The position numbers and the translations under genes were made by a program. 64,000 bases of DNA, from the NCBI RefSeq assembly GCF_003075075.1, contig NZ_QCYM01000006.1:1-64000 (forward strand), in the 5' to 3' direction. Of the stretch, positions 1 to 8,576 are shown one piece after another; the stretch's first letter is position 1; each line of letters begins with the position of its first letter. This DNA comes from Labrenzia sp. 011. GTDB lineage: Bacteria; Pseudomonadota; Alphaproteobacteria; Rhizobiales; Stappiaceae. A model generated the notes under the pieces. The model did no database searches and was not told the DNA's origin. It worked only from the letters and a program-made list of their open reading frames with translations.

Positions 1-393
1 GATGACAGCGAGTTTTCCAAAAAATTACTAATGTACTCAGAAAATAACGCGCCTATAAAGTTAATGAATACTGACCATTACTGGGATCGGGTTTGTTTCC
101 TAGGTCCATATGAAGAAATTATCCCTAGACTTTCCGCTCTTTACGGTAAGGATCTAACGAACTACAAATATAATCGGAGAGTTAGTTACATCGGCGCAGA
201 AGTATATGGACTTGCTTTTATTGCTGACGTGAATCACGGAGTATTCTTTTATCCTCTTAGTACTGGTTACGGGGTATATAAGATCAACTTAGTTAGAGGC
301 GATAGGTGTGCTTCATTTGAGACTTGTAAGTTTCGTATAGTTAGTTTTAATAACAATGCCGGATTGGTCAATCATCTTATGATGACTCAATAA
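1..393 (+). CDS. Hypothetical protein, 5' end outside the window, AT-rich
   Basis: The frame is open from base 1, in phase with the ATG at 31, so the gene probably begins left of the window; the ATG at 31 has no convincing ribosome binding site. The readable product is about 130 residues with many Tyr, Asn and Phe and a WDRVCFLGPY segment near residue 30. I have only an impression that similar WDRVC-GPY segments occur in small bacterial lipoproteins or immunity-like proteins, so I assign no function. Codon use is strongly AT-rich (AAT, TAT, TTA), unlike every other gene here, which suggests recent transfer. It is followed 17 bases later by a small ORF in the same orientation. Confidence 0.55.
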   Translation, partial: DDSEFSKKLLMYSENNAPIKLMNTDHYWDRVCFLGPYEEIIPRLSALYGKDLTNYKYNRRVSYIGAEVYGLAFIADVNHGVFFYPLSTGYGVYKINLVRGDRCASFETCKFRIVSFNNNAGLVNHLMMTQ

Positions 394-410
394 AACTGGA
401 AGGTTTCATG

Positions 411-542
411 ATGTACGACGGTTATATAAAATCCGGTTGGAGTGAGGTAGTCAAGTACTTAGCTCGGCATGCAGAGGCTGTTTCTAACGGCAACGGTGTC
501 ACGGAAGCCGTGTCGCAAAGTTTTGGACTGTGGAAACGGTGA
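411..542 (+). CDS. Small ORF, 43 aa, unknown
   Basis: A short frame starts at the tandem ATGs 408/411 and stops at 540-542, one base before the polA stop codon on the other strand. A GGAAGG ribosome binding site at 398-403 lies 7 bases from the second ATG, which is why I chose 411. The peptide contains SGWSEVVKYLARHAEAV, likely a helix, and ends in FGLWKR. It probably forms a two-gene unit with the AT-rich gene before it. Composition shifts towards the chromosomal average in its second half. No family is recognised; a chance ORF cannot be excluded. Confidence 0.4.
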   Translation: MYDGYIKSGWSEVVKYLARHAEAVSNGNGVTEAVSQSFGLWKR

Positions 543-543
543 C

Positions 544-3540
544 CTAATGCGCCTCGTCCCAGTTGTCGGCGGCGCGGGCGTCTACCTGGAGCGGGACCGA
601 GAGTTTCAGCACCGGCTCGCAGGCGTTTTCCATGACTTCCCGGATCACCGGAATGGTGGCGTCCACCTGGTCGTCGGGCACTTCGAAGATCAGTTCGTCA
701 TGCACCTGCAGGAGCATCTGCGCCTCCAGTTTCGAACCGTCAAGCCTGTCCTCCATGCGCACCATGGCGCGGCGCAGGATGTCCGCGGCCGAGCCCTGGA
801 TCGGGGCATTGATGGCGGCGCGCTCGTAAAAGGCGCGCATGTTCGGGTTCTTGGTGTTGACCTCCGGATAATGGGCCCGGCGGCCGAAGATCGTGGTGAC
901 GAAACCGTCCGCATGGACCTGTTTCTTGATCGCCTCCATATATTCCTTGATGCCCGGGAAGCGTTCGAAATAGGTCTTGATGTAATTGCCCGCCTCCCCA
1001 CGGCCGATGCCGAGCTGGTTGGCAAGGCCGAAGGCGGAAATGCCGTAGATGATGCCGAAATTGATCGCCTTGGCCCGGCGGCGGACCATCGGGTCCATGC
1101 CCTCGATCGGCGTGCCGAACATCTCGCTTGCGGTCATGGCGTGAATGTCGAGACCGTCGTCGAAGGCCTTCTTCAGTTGCGGAATGTCGGCCATATGCGC
1201 CAGCACGCGCAGCTCGATCTGGCTGTAGTCGGCCGAAATCAGCTTATGGCCCTTTTCGGCGACAAAGGCCTTGCGGATCTTGCGGCCCTCTTCCGTCCGC
1301 ACCGGGATGTTCTGCAGGTTCGGCTCCGAGGAGGACAGACGGCCCGTCGTGGTCGCGGCAAGCGCGTAGGACGTGTGCACCCGGCCCGTTTGCGGATTGA
1401 TGCGGCCGGGCAGCGCGTCGGAATAGGTCGATTTCAGCTTGGAAAGCTGGCGCCAGGCGACGATCCTGGACGGCAGCTCGTGACCTTCCGCGGCAAGGTC
1501 GTCCAGCACCTGGGCGGATGTGGACCAGGCACCGGTCTTGGTCTTCTTGCCGCCCGGCAGGTTCATCTTTCCGAAAAGAATGTCGCCGAGCTGCTTGGGC
1601 GAGCCGATATTGAAGCTCTCCCCGGCCAGCTCGTAAATCTCGGCCTCCAGTGCGGCCATCCCTTGCGCGAAATCGCCGGACAGCCGCGAGAGCATCTGCC
1701 GGTCGACGGAAATGCCGCGTCTTTCCATGCGCGCCAGCACCGGAACCATCGGCCGTTCCAGCGTCTCATAGACGGTCGCCATGCGATCGGCGGCCAGCCG
1801 CGGCTTGAGGATCAGCCACAGGCGCAGGGTCACATCGGCATCCTCCGCCGCATAGGCGGACGCCTTGTCGACAGGCACCTTGTCGAAGGTGATCATCGAC
1901 TTGCCGGACCCGCAGACTTCCTTGAACGGGATCGGCTTGTGGCCGAGCCAGCGCTCGGACAGCTCGTCCATGCCGTTGCCACCCTTGCCCGCGTCGACCG
2001 TGTAGGACAGCAGCATCGTGTCGTCATAGGGCGCGATGTCGATGCCGTGACGGATCATCACGAGCCAGTCGTACTTGAGATTCTGCGCGATCTTGAGGAC
2101 CGACCGGTCCTCCAGCATCGGCTTGAGAACCTCCAGCGCTTCCTTCATGGGGATCTGGCCCGGAACCAGCCCGCCGCCGCCGAGAAGATCGCCATCGCCG
2201 TCCACGTGGCCGAGCGGCACATAGCAGGCCTTGCCCGGCTCGGTCGCCAGCGACAGGCCGACCAGGTCCGCCTGCATGGCGTCGAGGGAGGTGGTTTCGG
2301 TGTCGAAGGAGACATAGCCCTTTTCGAAGGCCGCCGCGCACCATTCCTTCAGCCGGTCGAGGTTGGTGACGGTCTCATAGGTGCCGGAGTCCACCGGGAT
2401 CGCCCTGATGTCCCGCGCCCGGGTCTCGGCAAGGCTCTGCGGCACCATCATGCCGTCGGGTCCCGCGGCCGGATTGTCACCGCCGGATCCGCCCGGATCA
2501 CCCGCCGCCGCGGCGCCATTCGAAGCGCTGCGTTCCAGAAGGCGGCCCTTGTGGTCCGGAACGTCCCAGCCGGGCACCTCGATGTCCACCGGTTCGATGG
2601 CATCAGCCTGCGCGCCGGTGATGTCGGCGACGCGTCTGGTGAGCGTGGTGAAGCCCATCGCCTTCAGAAAGCCGACGGCCTTCGGTCCGTCCAGCTCGCT
2701 CACCGAAAGATCCGTCACCGGCACTTCCACCGGCACATCCTGCTTCAGCGTGACGAGTTGCCGCGAGACCCGGGCCTGGTCGGCGAATTCGATCAGGTTC
2801 TCGCGGCGCTTGGTCTGCTTGATGGTTCCGGCTTCCGCCAGCAGGGTCTCCAGATCGCCGTACTCGTTGATCAGAAGCGCCGCGGTCTTCAGACCGATGC
2901 CGGGCACGCCGGGAACATTGTCGACGCTGTCGCCGGCCAGGGACTGGACCTCGATGACCTTGTCCGGGCCGACACCGAATTTTTCAAAGACCTCCGCTTC
3001 TCCGAAGGTCTTGTTCTTCATCGTGTCGATCATGCCCACATGCGGGCCGATCAGCTGCATGAGGTCCTTGTCGCCGGAGACGATGGTCACGCGCGCGCCC
3101 ATATCCGCCGCCTGGCGGGCATAGGTCGCGATCAGATCGTCGGCCTCGTAGCCCTCCTGCTCGACGCAATGCACGGAAAAGGCACGGGTCGCCTCGCGGA
3201 TCAGGCCGAATTGCGGCACCAGATCCTCCGGCGGATCCGGACGCTGCGCCTTGTATTGCGGATAGATCTCATTGCGGAAGGTCTTTGCCGAATGATCGAA
3301 GATCACCGCGAAATGGGTCGGCTCGTCACCCTTTTCCGGGGAAGGCCCCTCCTGCAGCAGCTTCCACAGCATGTTGCAGAAGCCGGAGACGGCGCCGACC
3401 GGCAGGCCGTCCGGCTTGCGCGTCAGCGGCGGCAGCGCGTGATAGGCGCGAAAGATGAAGGTGGAACCATCGACCAGAATGAGATGGTCGTCGGCGGTCA
3501 GGGCGGGGGCGGAATCTTGTGTCGACATGGCGCGGATCAT
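544..3540 (-). CDS. polA: DNA polymerase I
   Basis: Full-length DNA polymerase I (998 aa), used in Okazaki fragment processing and repair synthesis. The N-terminal 5' nuclease shows VDGSTFIFRAYHALPP, GDKDLMQLIG and the helix-hairpin segment DNVPGVPGIGLKTAALL. The 3'-5' exonuclease is intact: VSFDTETTSLD (about residue 411), AQNLKYDW and YAAEDADVTL. Polymerase motifs are A (SADYSQIELRVLAH, about 773), B (RRRAKAINFGIIYG, about 827) and C (QVHDELIFEVP, about 946). A Gly/Pro/Asp-rich insertion near residues 335-365 separates the nuclease and exonuclease domains. A start four codons later (MSTQDS) is possible. The gene is convergent with the AT-rich left edge. Confidence 0.97.
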   Translation of the reverse strand: MIRAMSTQDSAPALTADDHLILVDGSTFIFRAYHALPPLTRKPDGLPVGAVSGFCNMLWKLLQEGPSPEKGDEPTHFAVIFDHSAKTFRNEIYPQYKAQRPDPPEDLVPQFGLIREATRAFSVHCVEQEGYEADDLIATYARQAADMGARVTIVSGDKDLMQLIGPHVGMIDTMKNKTFGEAEVFEKFGVGPDKVIEVQSLAGDSVDNVPGVPGIGLKTAALLINEYGDLETLLAEAGTIKQTKRRENLIEFADQARVSRQLVTLKQDVPVEVPVTDLSVSELDGPKAVGFLKAMGFTTLTRRVADITGAQADAIEPVDIEVPGWDVPDHKGRLLERSASNGAAAAGDPGGSGGDNPAAGPDGMMVPQSLAETRARDIRAIPVDSGTYETVTNLDRLKEWCAAAFEKGYVSFDTETTSLDAMQADLVGLSLATEPGKACYVPLGHVDGDGDLLGGGGLVPGQIPMKEALEVLKPMLEDRSVLKIAQNLKYDWLVMIRHGIDIAPYDDTMLLSYTVDAGKGGNGMDELSERWLGHKPIPFKEVCGSGKSMITFDKVPVDKASAYAAEDADVTLRLWLILKPRLAADRMATVYETLERPMVPVLARMERRGISVDRQMLSRLSGDFAQGMAALEAEIYELAGESFNIGSPKQLGDILFGKMNLPGGKKTKTGAWSTSAQVLDDLAAEGHELPSRIVAWRQLSKLKSTYSDALPGRINPQTGRVHTSYALAATTTGRLSSSEPNLQNIPVRTEEGRKIRKAFVAEKGHKLISADYSQIELRVLAHMADIPQLKKAFDDGLDIHAMTASEMFGTPIEGMDPMVRRRAKAINFGIIYGISAFGLANQLGIGRGEAGNYIKTYFERFPGIKEYMEAIKKQVHADGFVTTIFGRRAHYPEVNTKNPNMRAFYERAAINAPIQGSAADILRRAMVRMEDRLDGSKLEAQMLLQVHDELIFEVPDDQVDATIPVIREVMENACEPVLKLSVPLQVDARAADNWDEAH

Positions 3541-3596
3541 GCCCGCACCCGGAGCATGAGAAAAGTCCTAAAGACAAAATTTCCGCACCGACCCGC

Positions 3597-4634
3597 TCAC
3601 TCCGCTGCCTGGGCCTGACGTTTCCCGCGGAAAGTCCCGTTCAGATAGGCCCATTCGGGCCGCCGGAACAGGAACCAGCCCCTGTCCGTTCTGCGGATCA
3701 GCCAGAACAGCACCATCGGACTGACGCTGGCGACCACCGTGACGATCAGGGAGGTGGTGCCGATGTCGAAGAGGCCGAGTTTGAGAAGAACCACCCGGGT
3801 GAGCCCCATCGGGAAGAAGAAGGCCAGATAGATGACGATGGAGTTTTCGCCGCAATGGCGCAGGATACCGAGTTTCGCCGCCTTCACCAGCAGCGCACTG
3901 GTGAGAATGATGGCCCCGGCCCCGGCTGCGCCGAGGACCAGGGCAACCCCGGGTTCGGCCGACCAGCCGAGAGCGACCAGGCTGCCGTTCACTAGTCCCC
4001 AGATCAGCAGACAACCGAGGCTGACCCCGATTCGCTCCCGTGCCCAGGCGGCGAGAGCGAAGATCTGTGGCGCGAAGATGTAGCCCGCGTAGAAAAACAC
4101 GAAACGCGCGGCGAATTCGTCGATGAGAAGCCAGCCGGTGGGAATGGGAGCCATCTGCAGCAGCGCGGCAGCACCGAGCATGACCTGCCAGGGGATGCGC
4201 CAGTCATGGGCCAGTTTCGTGACGACGAAAAAGACCGGCAGCATGTAGATGAACCACAGGGTGCCGAAGGGCTGGATGAAACTGGCCAGATAGAATTCCA
4301 GCGTGCCGGCAGCGCCCATTTCGCCGATGAAGACCGGCGCCTTGACGACGAACTGGATCGTCATCCACAGCACGTAAAAATAAGCGAAATGAACGACCTT
4401 GCGATCGAGATAGAGCTTCCAGTCTCTTGCGATGACATTGGCAAGAAAGAGCCCGGAGATCAGGAAGAAGTCCGGCATGCGGAACGGCGCGGCAAAGGCG
4501 ACCACGGCATGCATCCAGCCGGTTTCACCGGCCGCGGCCTCGACGCCGAGCACCGAATGCATCATCACGACGAAGATGATGCAGATTCCCTTGGCCGTAT
4601 CGACCCAGTCAACGCGACTTGCGCCCATGTCCAT
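3597..4634 (-). CDS. Acyltransferase family 3 membrane protein
   Basis: Polytopic membrane protein with about ten hydrophobic segments and the N-terminal signature VDWVDTAKGICIIFVVMMHS, typical of acyltransferase-3 (OafA/OpgC-like) proteins. The conserved His sits in the first membrane helix and the PDFFLISGLFLAN segment follows it. Family members transfer acetyl or succinyl groups to surface sugars or glucans; the substrate here cannot be read. The frame is open to 4682, but those extra residues are Arg- and Cys-rich and unlike the family, so I chose the ATG at 4634, just before the conserved segment. It lies upstream of polA on the same strand with a 56-base gap. Confidence 0.8.
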   Translation of the reverse strand: MDMGASRVDWVDTAKGICIIFVVMMHSVLGVEAAAGETGWMHAVVAFAAPFRMPDFFLISGLFLANVIARDWKLYLDRKVVHFAYFYVLWMTIQFVVKAPVFIGEMGAAGTLEFYLASFIQPFGTLWFIYMLPVFFVVTKLAHDWRIPWQVMLGAAALLQMAPIPTGWLLIDEFAARFVFFYAGYIFAPQIFALAAWARERIGVSLGCLLIWGLVNGSLVALGWSAEPGVALVLGAAGAGAIILTSALLVKAAKLGILRHCGENSIVIYLAFFFPMGLTRVVLLKLGLFDIGTTSLIVTVVASVSPMVLFWLIRRTDRGWFLFRRPEWAYLNGTFRGKRQAQAAE

Positions 4635-4767
4635 TGCCCTGTTTCCGTCCGGACACGCCGTGCGATTCCGGACCGGATGCATGGCGCTTGCGTCTGAATT
4701 AACCTCAGCCGGTTAAAATTACGCATAGCGCACCGGTCACGATTTGGTGACCGCGGGGCGGAAATCC

Positions 4768-5289
4768 TCAGGGATCGGGTTTGCCGGAGCCGTCCTGCCA
4801 GGGGCTGATTCTCGGCGGACCGGATCCTCCCGCGCCGCCGGACTTGCCGCCATCCGTTTCGGACCAGTCCTCCTGGTCCAGATCGACGACCCCCTCGCCC
4901 GGTGTCCGGACATCCATGTTGCCCTGAACGATGACGACATTCGAGCGTGAAATAATGAAGCGGACCAGGGCTTCACGGACCGGCGGAATGAACAGCAGCA
5001 GTCCGACCGCATCGGTCACAAAGCCCGGGATCAGCAGGAATATGCTCGCCAGAACGATCATGGCGCCATGCATGACTTCGTTGCCGGGCGCCCGTCCGGC
5101 GTCCAGCTCCTTCTGCATCCGCATGAGCAGCGAAAGACCCTGCTGGCGCAGCATCACGGTCCCGGCCAGGGCGGTGATCACCGTCAGCAGGATCGTCGGG
5201 AAAACGCCGATCAGGCCGCCTACCCAGATGAACACGGCAATTTCGATAAGCGGCAGAAGAAGTATGCCGGCAATGATATAAAGTCCCAC
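4768..5289 (-). CDS. fxsA: FxsA family membrane protein
   Basis: FxsA-type inner membrane protein with the hallmark LLLPLIEIAVFIWVG first helix, a second helix, and the IFLLIPGFVTDAVGLLLFIP pair. The C-terminal tail is soluble and rich in Asp, Gly and Pro. In E. coli FxsA overproduction relieves phage T7 exclusion; its normal role is unclear. The frame is open to an ATG at 5334, but a GTG at 5289 is preceded by GGAGG with 4-base spacing and places the first helix at the N-terminus as in the family, so I chose it (173 aa). It is divergent from the Tim44-like gene, a common rhizobial arrangement. Confidence 0.88.
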   Translation of the reverse strand: MGLYIIAGILLLPLIEIAVFIWVGGLIGVFPTILLTVITALAGTVMLRQQGLSLLMRMQKELDAGRAPGNEVMHGAMIVLASIFLLIPGFVTDAVGLLLFIPPVREALVRFIISRSNVVIVQGNMDVRTPGEGVVDLDQEDWSETDGGKSGGAGGSGPPRISPWQDGSGKPDP

Positions 5290-5523
5290 GGGACCTCCAT
5301 CGTCTGATAGTCTGTTGGCGCTTAAGGTAGACATTCGGTCACAAAAATGCGAGCAGGCGTTCCAGGAAAGACGTTCTTTGCGAGATTCAGTCTTGCTCTC
5401 GGGTCTGGATGCTGGTTCAACGACCCCTAAATAGGAATATAGAAGGCTTTGTATGTCGGGCGGCTCTCACCTGACCGAACAAGGGGCGGCTTCTAGGCCT
5501 TAGAAGGATAGCCGGAACAAAAA

Positions 5524-6246
5524 ATGAATGAGATTTTCGACCCAGTAACGCTCCTCCTCATGGGACTAGCGGTTTTCATTCTGTTCAAGCTGCGCTCTGT
5601 CCTGGGCAAGCGCACAGGCAGTGAGCGCCCTCCCTTCGATCCCTATTCCAAGCCGGAACAGCCGAACACCAAGCCCAACGGCCAGGACAACGTGATTCCG
5701 CTGCCGAATCAAACGTCCGATCAGCCGGAAGCCCTGGAAGAAGCCGGGCCCGGAGGCGATGTGGTCATCGACAAGGTGGCTCCCGCCGGATCCGCCCTCA
5801 ACAGCGCCCTCAAGCAGATTCTTTCCGTCGATCGCAGTTTCGAGCCCGAACCCTTTCTGCAGGGCGCACGTGCCGCCTATGAGATGATCGTCATGGCTTT
5901 TGCCGACGGCGACAAGAAAGCGCTCAAGAACCTGCTCTCGCGGGATGTCTATGAAGGTTTCGTCGCAGCGATAGACGAACGCGAAAAACGCGGTGAAACC
6001 ATCGAGTCCACCTTTGTCGGCATCGACAAGGCCGAAATCGTCGAAGCCGCGCTCAAGGGCAGCACCGCCCAGGTCACGGTCAAGATCCACAGCCAGCTTA
6101 TCTCCGCCACGCGGGACAAGGACGGCGAAGTGATCGACGGCGATCCGGCCAAGGTGACCGAGGTGATCGACATCTGGACCTTCGCGCGGGACACCGCGAC
6201 CCGCGACCCGAACTGGAAGCTAGTCGCGACCGAATCCGCAGAGTAA
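5524..6246 (+). CDS. Tim44-like domain protein (TimA type)
   Basis: A 240-aa protein with one N-terminal membrane helix (residues 6-22), a Pro/Asn-rich linker and a C-terminal Tim44-like domain from about residue 95 (SFEPEPFLQGARAAYEMIVM, then KKALKNLLSRDVYEGFVAAI). Alphaproteobacterial homologues of mitochondrial Tim44 are inner membrane proteins of poorly defined role, often beside mltA. An AAGGA ribosome binding site lies upstream. The gene overlaps nothing, and mltA starts two bases after its stop, so they are probably co-transcribed. Confidence 0.88.
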   Translation: MNEIFDPVTLLLMGLAVFILFKLRSVLGKRTGSERPPFDPYSKPEQPNTKPNGQDNVIPLPNQTSDQPEALEEAGPGGDVVIDKVAPAGSALNSALKQILSVDRSFEPEPFLQGARAAYEMIVMAFADGDKKALKNLLSRDVYEGFVAAIDEREKRGETIESTFVGIDKAEIVEAALKGSTAQVTVKIHSQLISATRDKDGEVIDGDPAKVTEVIDIWTFARDTATRDPNWKLVATESAE

Positions 6247-6248
6247 TC

Positions 6249-7478
6249 ATGACGCGCAGGGAACGGACCATGCGGCCACCGCTGGGCTCCCTGCTCGCCG
6301 TCTTTCTGAAAGGCGCGGTCCGGTCCGCGCCGTTTTTCTTTGCAGGAGCGGCCACAGCCATGCAGCCAGGCCCGCAGTTGCCGGACCACTTTGAGAAGGT
6401 CTCCTACACCGATCTCGCCGGTTGGCAACAGGACGATCACCCGGCGGCCCTCACCAGTTTCCTGCGTTTCTGCGATCCCGCTGTCACCGTTCCGGAAGGC
6501 CCGGACATCCTGCGCCCGTCCGCGGAGGAGATGACCCGGATCTGCGTGGCAGCACGTGCCGCCAACGACGGGTCCGCCACTGCGGCGCGGCTGTTTTTCG
6601 AAAGCCGGTTCACTCCGTTCCGCCTCACCGAGCCCGGCTTCGTCACCGGCTATTACGAGCCGGAAGTCGCCGCGTCCCGCACCAGGACCGGGACATTTTC
6701 CGTTCCCCTTCACAGAAAACCCTCAGGCCTTGAAGCTGTCACCGGGGAAAGCCGTCCGGAAAACTGGCCGGCACATCTGAGCCATGGCCGCCGCACGGGA
6801 GACACATTGAGCGAACTGCCGGACCGGGGTGCTATCATGGACGGGGCGCTCGATGACGAGCAGCTGGAACTTGCCTGGCTGGCGGATCCGGTCGACGCCT
6901 TTTTCATCCACGTTCAGGGGTCTGCCCGGCTGCGCCTGACCGACGGGTCGGTGATGCGGGTCGGTTATGCCGGAAAGACCGGCCATCCCTATACGGGCAT
7001 CGGACGCCTGCTGGTCAAACGCGGCGAAGGCACGCCCGAGGACTTCACCATGGCCGGCCTGCGCGCCTGGCTGGCGGAGCATCCGGACCGGCGTGACGAT
7101 CTGTTCCGGGAGAACCGGTCCTACATTTTCTTCCGGGAAGTGACCGAAACCGGTCCGCAGGAGGGGCCTGTCGGGGCCGCCGGCCTGCCCCTGACTCCCG
7201 GCCGCAGTCTTGCGATCGATCCCGCACATCTGCCCTACGGCGCCCTGGTGTTCGTCGCCTCCGGATTCGAGGATCCGGACAGGACCGGTACAAAATTCGC
7301 GCGTCTCGTGGTGGCGGATGACACCGGGTCCGCGATCCGGGGACGGGCGCGGGGCGACATCTTCACCGGTTCGGGCGATGCGGCCGGGAAGGTCGCAGGC
7401 GCCATCCGGCACAGGGCGTCTTTCACGGTCCTGGTGCCCAACTCGAAACTGTCAGGCAGCATGGCGGCGACGGACTGA
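6249..7478 (+). CDS. mltA: Membrane-bound lytic murein transglycosylase A
   Basis: MltA lytic transglycosylase (409 aa), which cleaves the glycan strands of peptidoglycan to 1,6-anhydro products. A hydrophobic signal segment lies at residues 8-37, with likely cleavage after AGAATA and no lipobox Cys visible, so it may be periplasmic rather than a lipoprotein. The MltA domain contains FVTGYYEPEV and VDAFFIHVQGSARLRL. The C-terminal 3D domain has AIDPAHLPYGALVFV and VADDTGSAIRGRARGDIF with its conserved Asp residues. An internal start at 6270 (MRPPLG) is possible. The Smr gene follows after 3 bases. Confidence 0.93.
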   Translation: MTRRERTMRPPLGSLLAVFLKGAVRSAPFFFAGAATAMQPGPQLPDHFEKVSYTDLAGWQQDDHPAALTSFLRFCDPAVTVPEGPDILRPSAEEMTRICVAARAANDGSATAARLFFESRFTPFRLTEPGFVTGYYEPEVAASRTRTGTFSVPLHRKPSGLEAVTGESRPENWPAHLSHGRRTGDTLSELPDRGAIMDGALDDEQLELAWLADPVDAFFIHVQGSARLRLTDGSVMRVGYAGKTGHPYTGIGRLLVKRGEGTPEDFTMAGLRAWLAEHPDRRDDLFRENRSYIFFREVTETGPQEGPVGAAGLPLTPGRSLAIDPAHLPYGALVFVASGFEDPDRTGTKFARLVVADDTGSAIRGRARGDIFTGSGDAAGKVAGAIRHRASFTVLVPNSKLSGSMAATD

Positions 7479-7481
7479 CGG

Positions 7482-8051
7482 ATGGCGAAGCGGGGAAAAA
7501 GAGGCACGCTGTCACCGGAGGACCGGGACCTGTGGGGAAAGGTCACCCGCACGCTGACGCCGCTGCACCCGGAGCGGGCCGTCGAATTCGAGAAGGAACT
7601 GGCGGACTCCCTGAAAGTGGCGCCGGCAGGAAGCGACAAGACGTCGAAAACCGCCACGGCGATCAAGGCACCGGCGCCGGAAAGGCAGCCGACGCCACCC
7701 CAGCCCCTGCACCAGCTGGAACACCGCTTCCGCAAAAAGATCGTCCGGGGCGTTCAGGCCATCGATTCGCGGATCGACCTGCACGGTCTGACACAGCACC
7801 AGGCGCATGACAGGCTTCGCGGCTTCCTCTACCAGGCCCAGGCCCGCCGGCATAAGGTCGTTCTGGTGATCACCGGAAAAGGCGGAGGCCCGGACAGGGC
7901 CTATATGGACGAACGGGGAATTTTGCGCAGAATGGTTCCGCAGTGGCTGTCCCTGCCTGACCTGCGCCCCGTCGTGATCGGATACGAGGAGGCGCATGCC
8001 AGCCATGGCGGGGCAGGCGCGCTTTACGTCCGCATACGAAGGAAAAGGTAG
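7482..8051 (+). CDS. Smr/MutS2-type nuclease domain protein
   Basis: A 189-aa protein with a charged, Pro-rich N-terminal half and a C-terminal Smr domain. The domain shows RIDLHGLTQHQAHDRL and the VLVITGKGGG loop, then VVIGYEEAHASHGGAGALYV. Smr domains are found in MutS2 and in stand-alone proteins and have endonuclease or RNA-cleaving activity in some cases; recent work links them to collided ribosomes. The gene sits directly after mltA and ends 4 bases before the GTG of an XRE regulator, so all four genes from 5524 look like one transcript. Confidence 0.88.
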   Translation: MAKRGKRGTLSPEDRDLWGKVTRTLTPLHPERAVEFEKELADSLKVAPAGSDKTSKTATAIKAPAPERQPTPPQPLHQLEHRFRKKIVRGVQAIDSRIDLHGLTQHQAHDRLRGFLYQAQARRHKVVLVITGKGGGPDRAYMDERGILRRMVPQWLSLPDLRPVVIGYEEAHASHGGAGALYVRIRRKR

Positions 8052-8055
8052 GATC

Positions 8056-8427
8056 GTGACACCGCTTGGCGCGAAAATCCGGGAGCTCAGGGCGAAACGG
8101 GACGTATCGCTGAAGGAAATGGCCGCGGCGCTCTCCGTCTCCAGCGCCTATCTGTCCGCGCTCGAACACGGGAAGCGCGGCAAGCCCACCTGGTTTCTGG
8201 TGCAGCGGATCATCACCTATTTCAACGTCATCTGGGACGAAGCGGAAGAAATCCAGCGGCTGGCGGAACTGTCCGACCCCCGTGTCACGATCGACACGGC
8301 GGGAATGAACCCCAAGGCCACCGAACTGGCCAATCAGCTTGCACAAAAGATCGGCGGCCTGTCGGAAGAGTCCCTCACCATGCTCCTGCACCAGCTCCGG
8401 GTGGCCGCCGCGAAGGACGATATCTGA
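8056..8427 (+). CDS. XRE family helix-turn-helix regulator
   Basis: A small (123 aa) DNA-binding protein with an HTH_3 domain at residues 6-60: KIRELRAKRDVSLKEMAAAL, then SSAYLSALEHGKRGKPTW. The C-terminal part is helical and carries no ligand-binding domain. The frame is open from 7996, but that would overlap the Smr gene by 56 bases; the GTG at 8056 has an AGGT purine stretch just upstream and starts close to the domain. Homologues are usually found next to Smr and mltA genes in this order, but the target is unknown. Confidence 0.82.
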   Translation: MTPLGAKIRELRAKRDVSLKEMAAALSVSSAYLSALEHGKRGKPTWFLVQRIITYFNVIWDEAEEIQRLAELSDPRVTIDTAGMNPKATELANQLAQKIGGLSEESLTMLLHQLRVAAAKDDI

Positions 8428-8576
8428 GCGGACTGCAGCCAGGGTCCTGCGCGTCTCCGGACGAAACGACGGGCAGGAAACCGGCGCCATCTTCACGGCA
8501 CGAAACAGATTTACGTGTCCTTATTCCGCCGCATCTATATATACATCACCTTGTTTGCGACAGCGGAACGGAATTC

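Noticed and set aside
469..3618. 1049-codon open frame on the plus strand opposite polA
   Set aside because: It is the antisense shadow of polA in GC-rich DNA: no ribosome binding site, Arg/Gly/His-rich composition, and polA shows all its motifs on the other strand.
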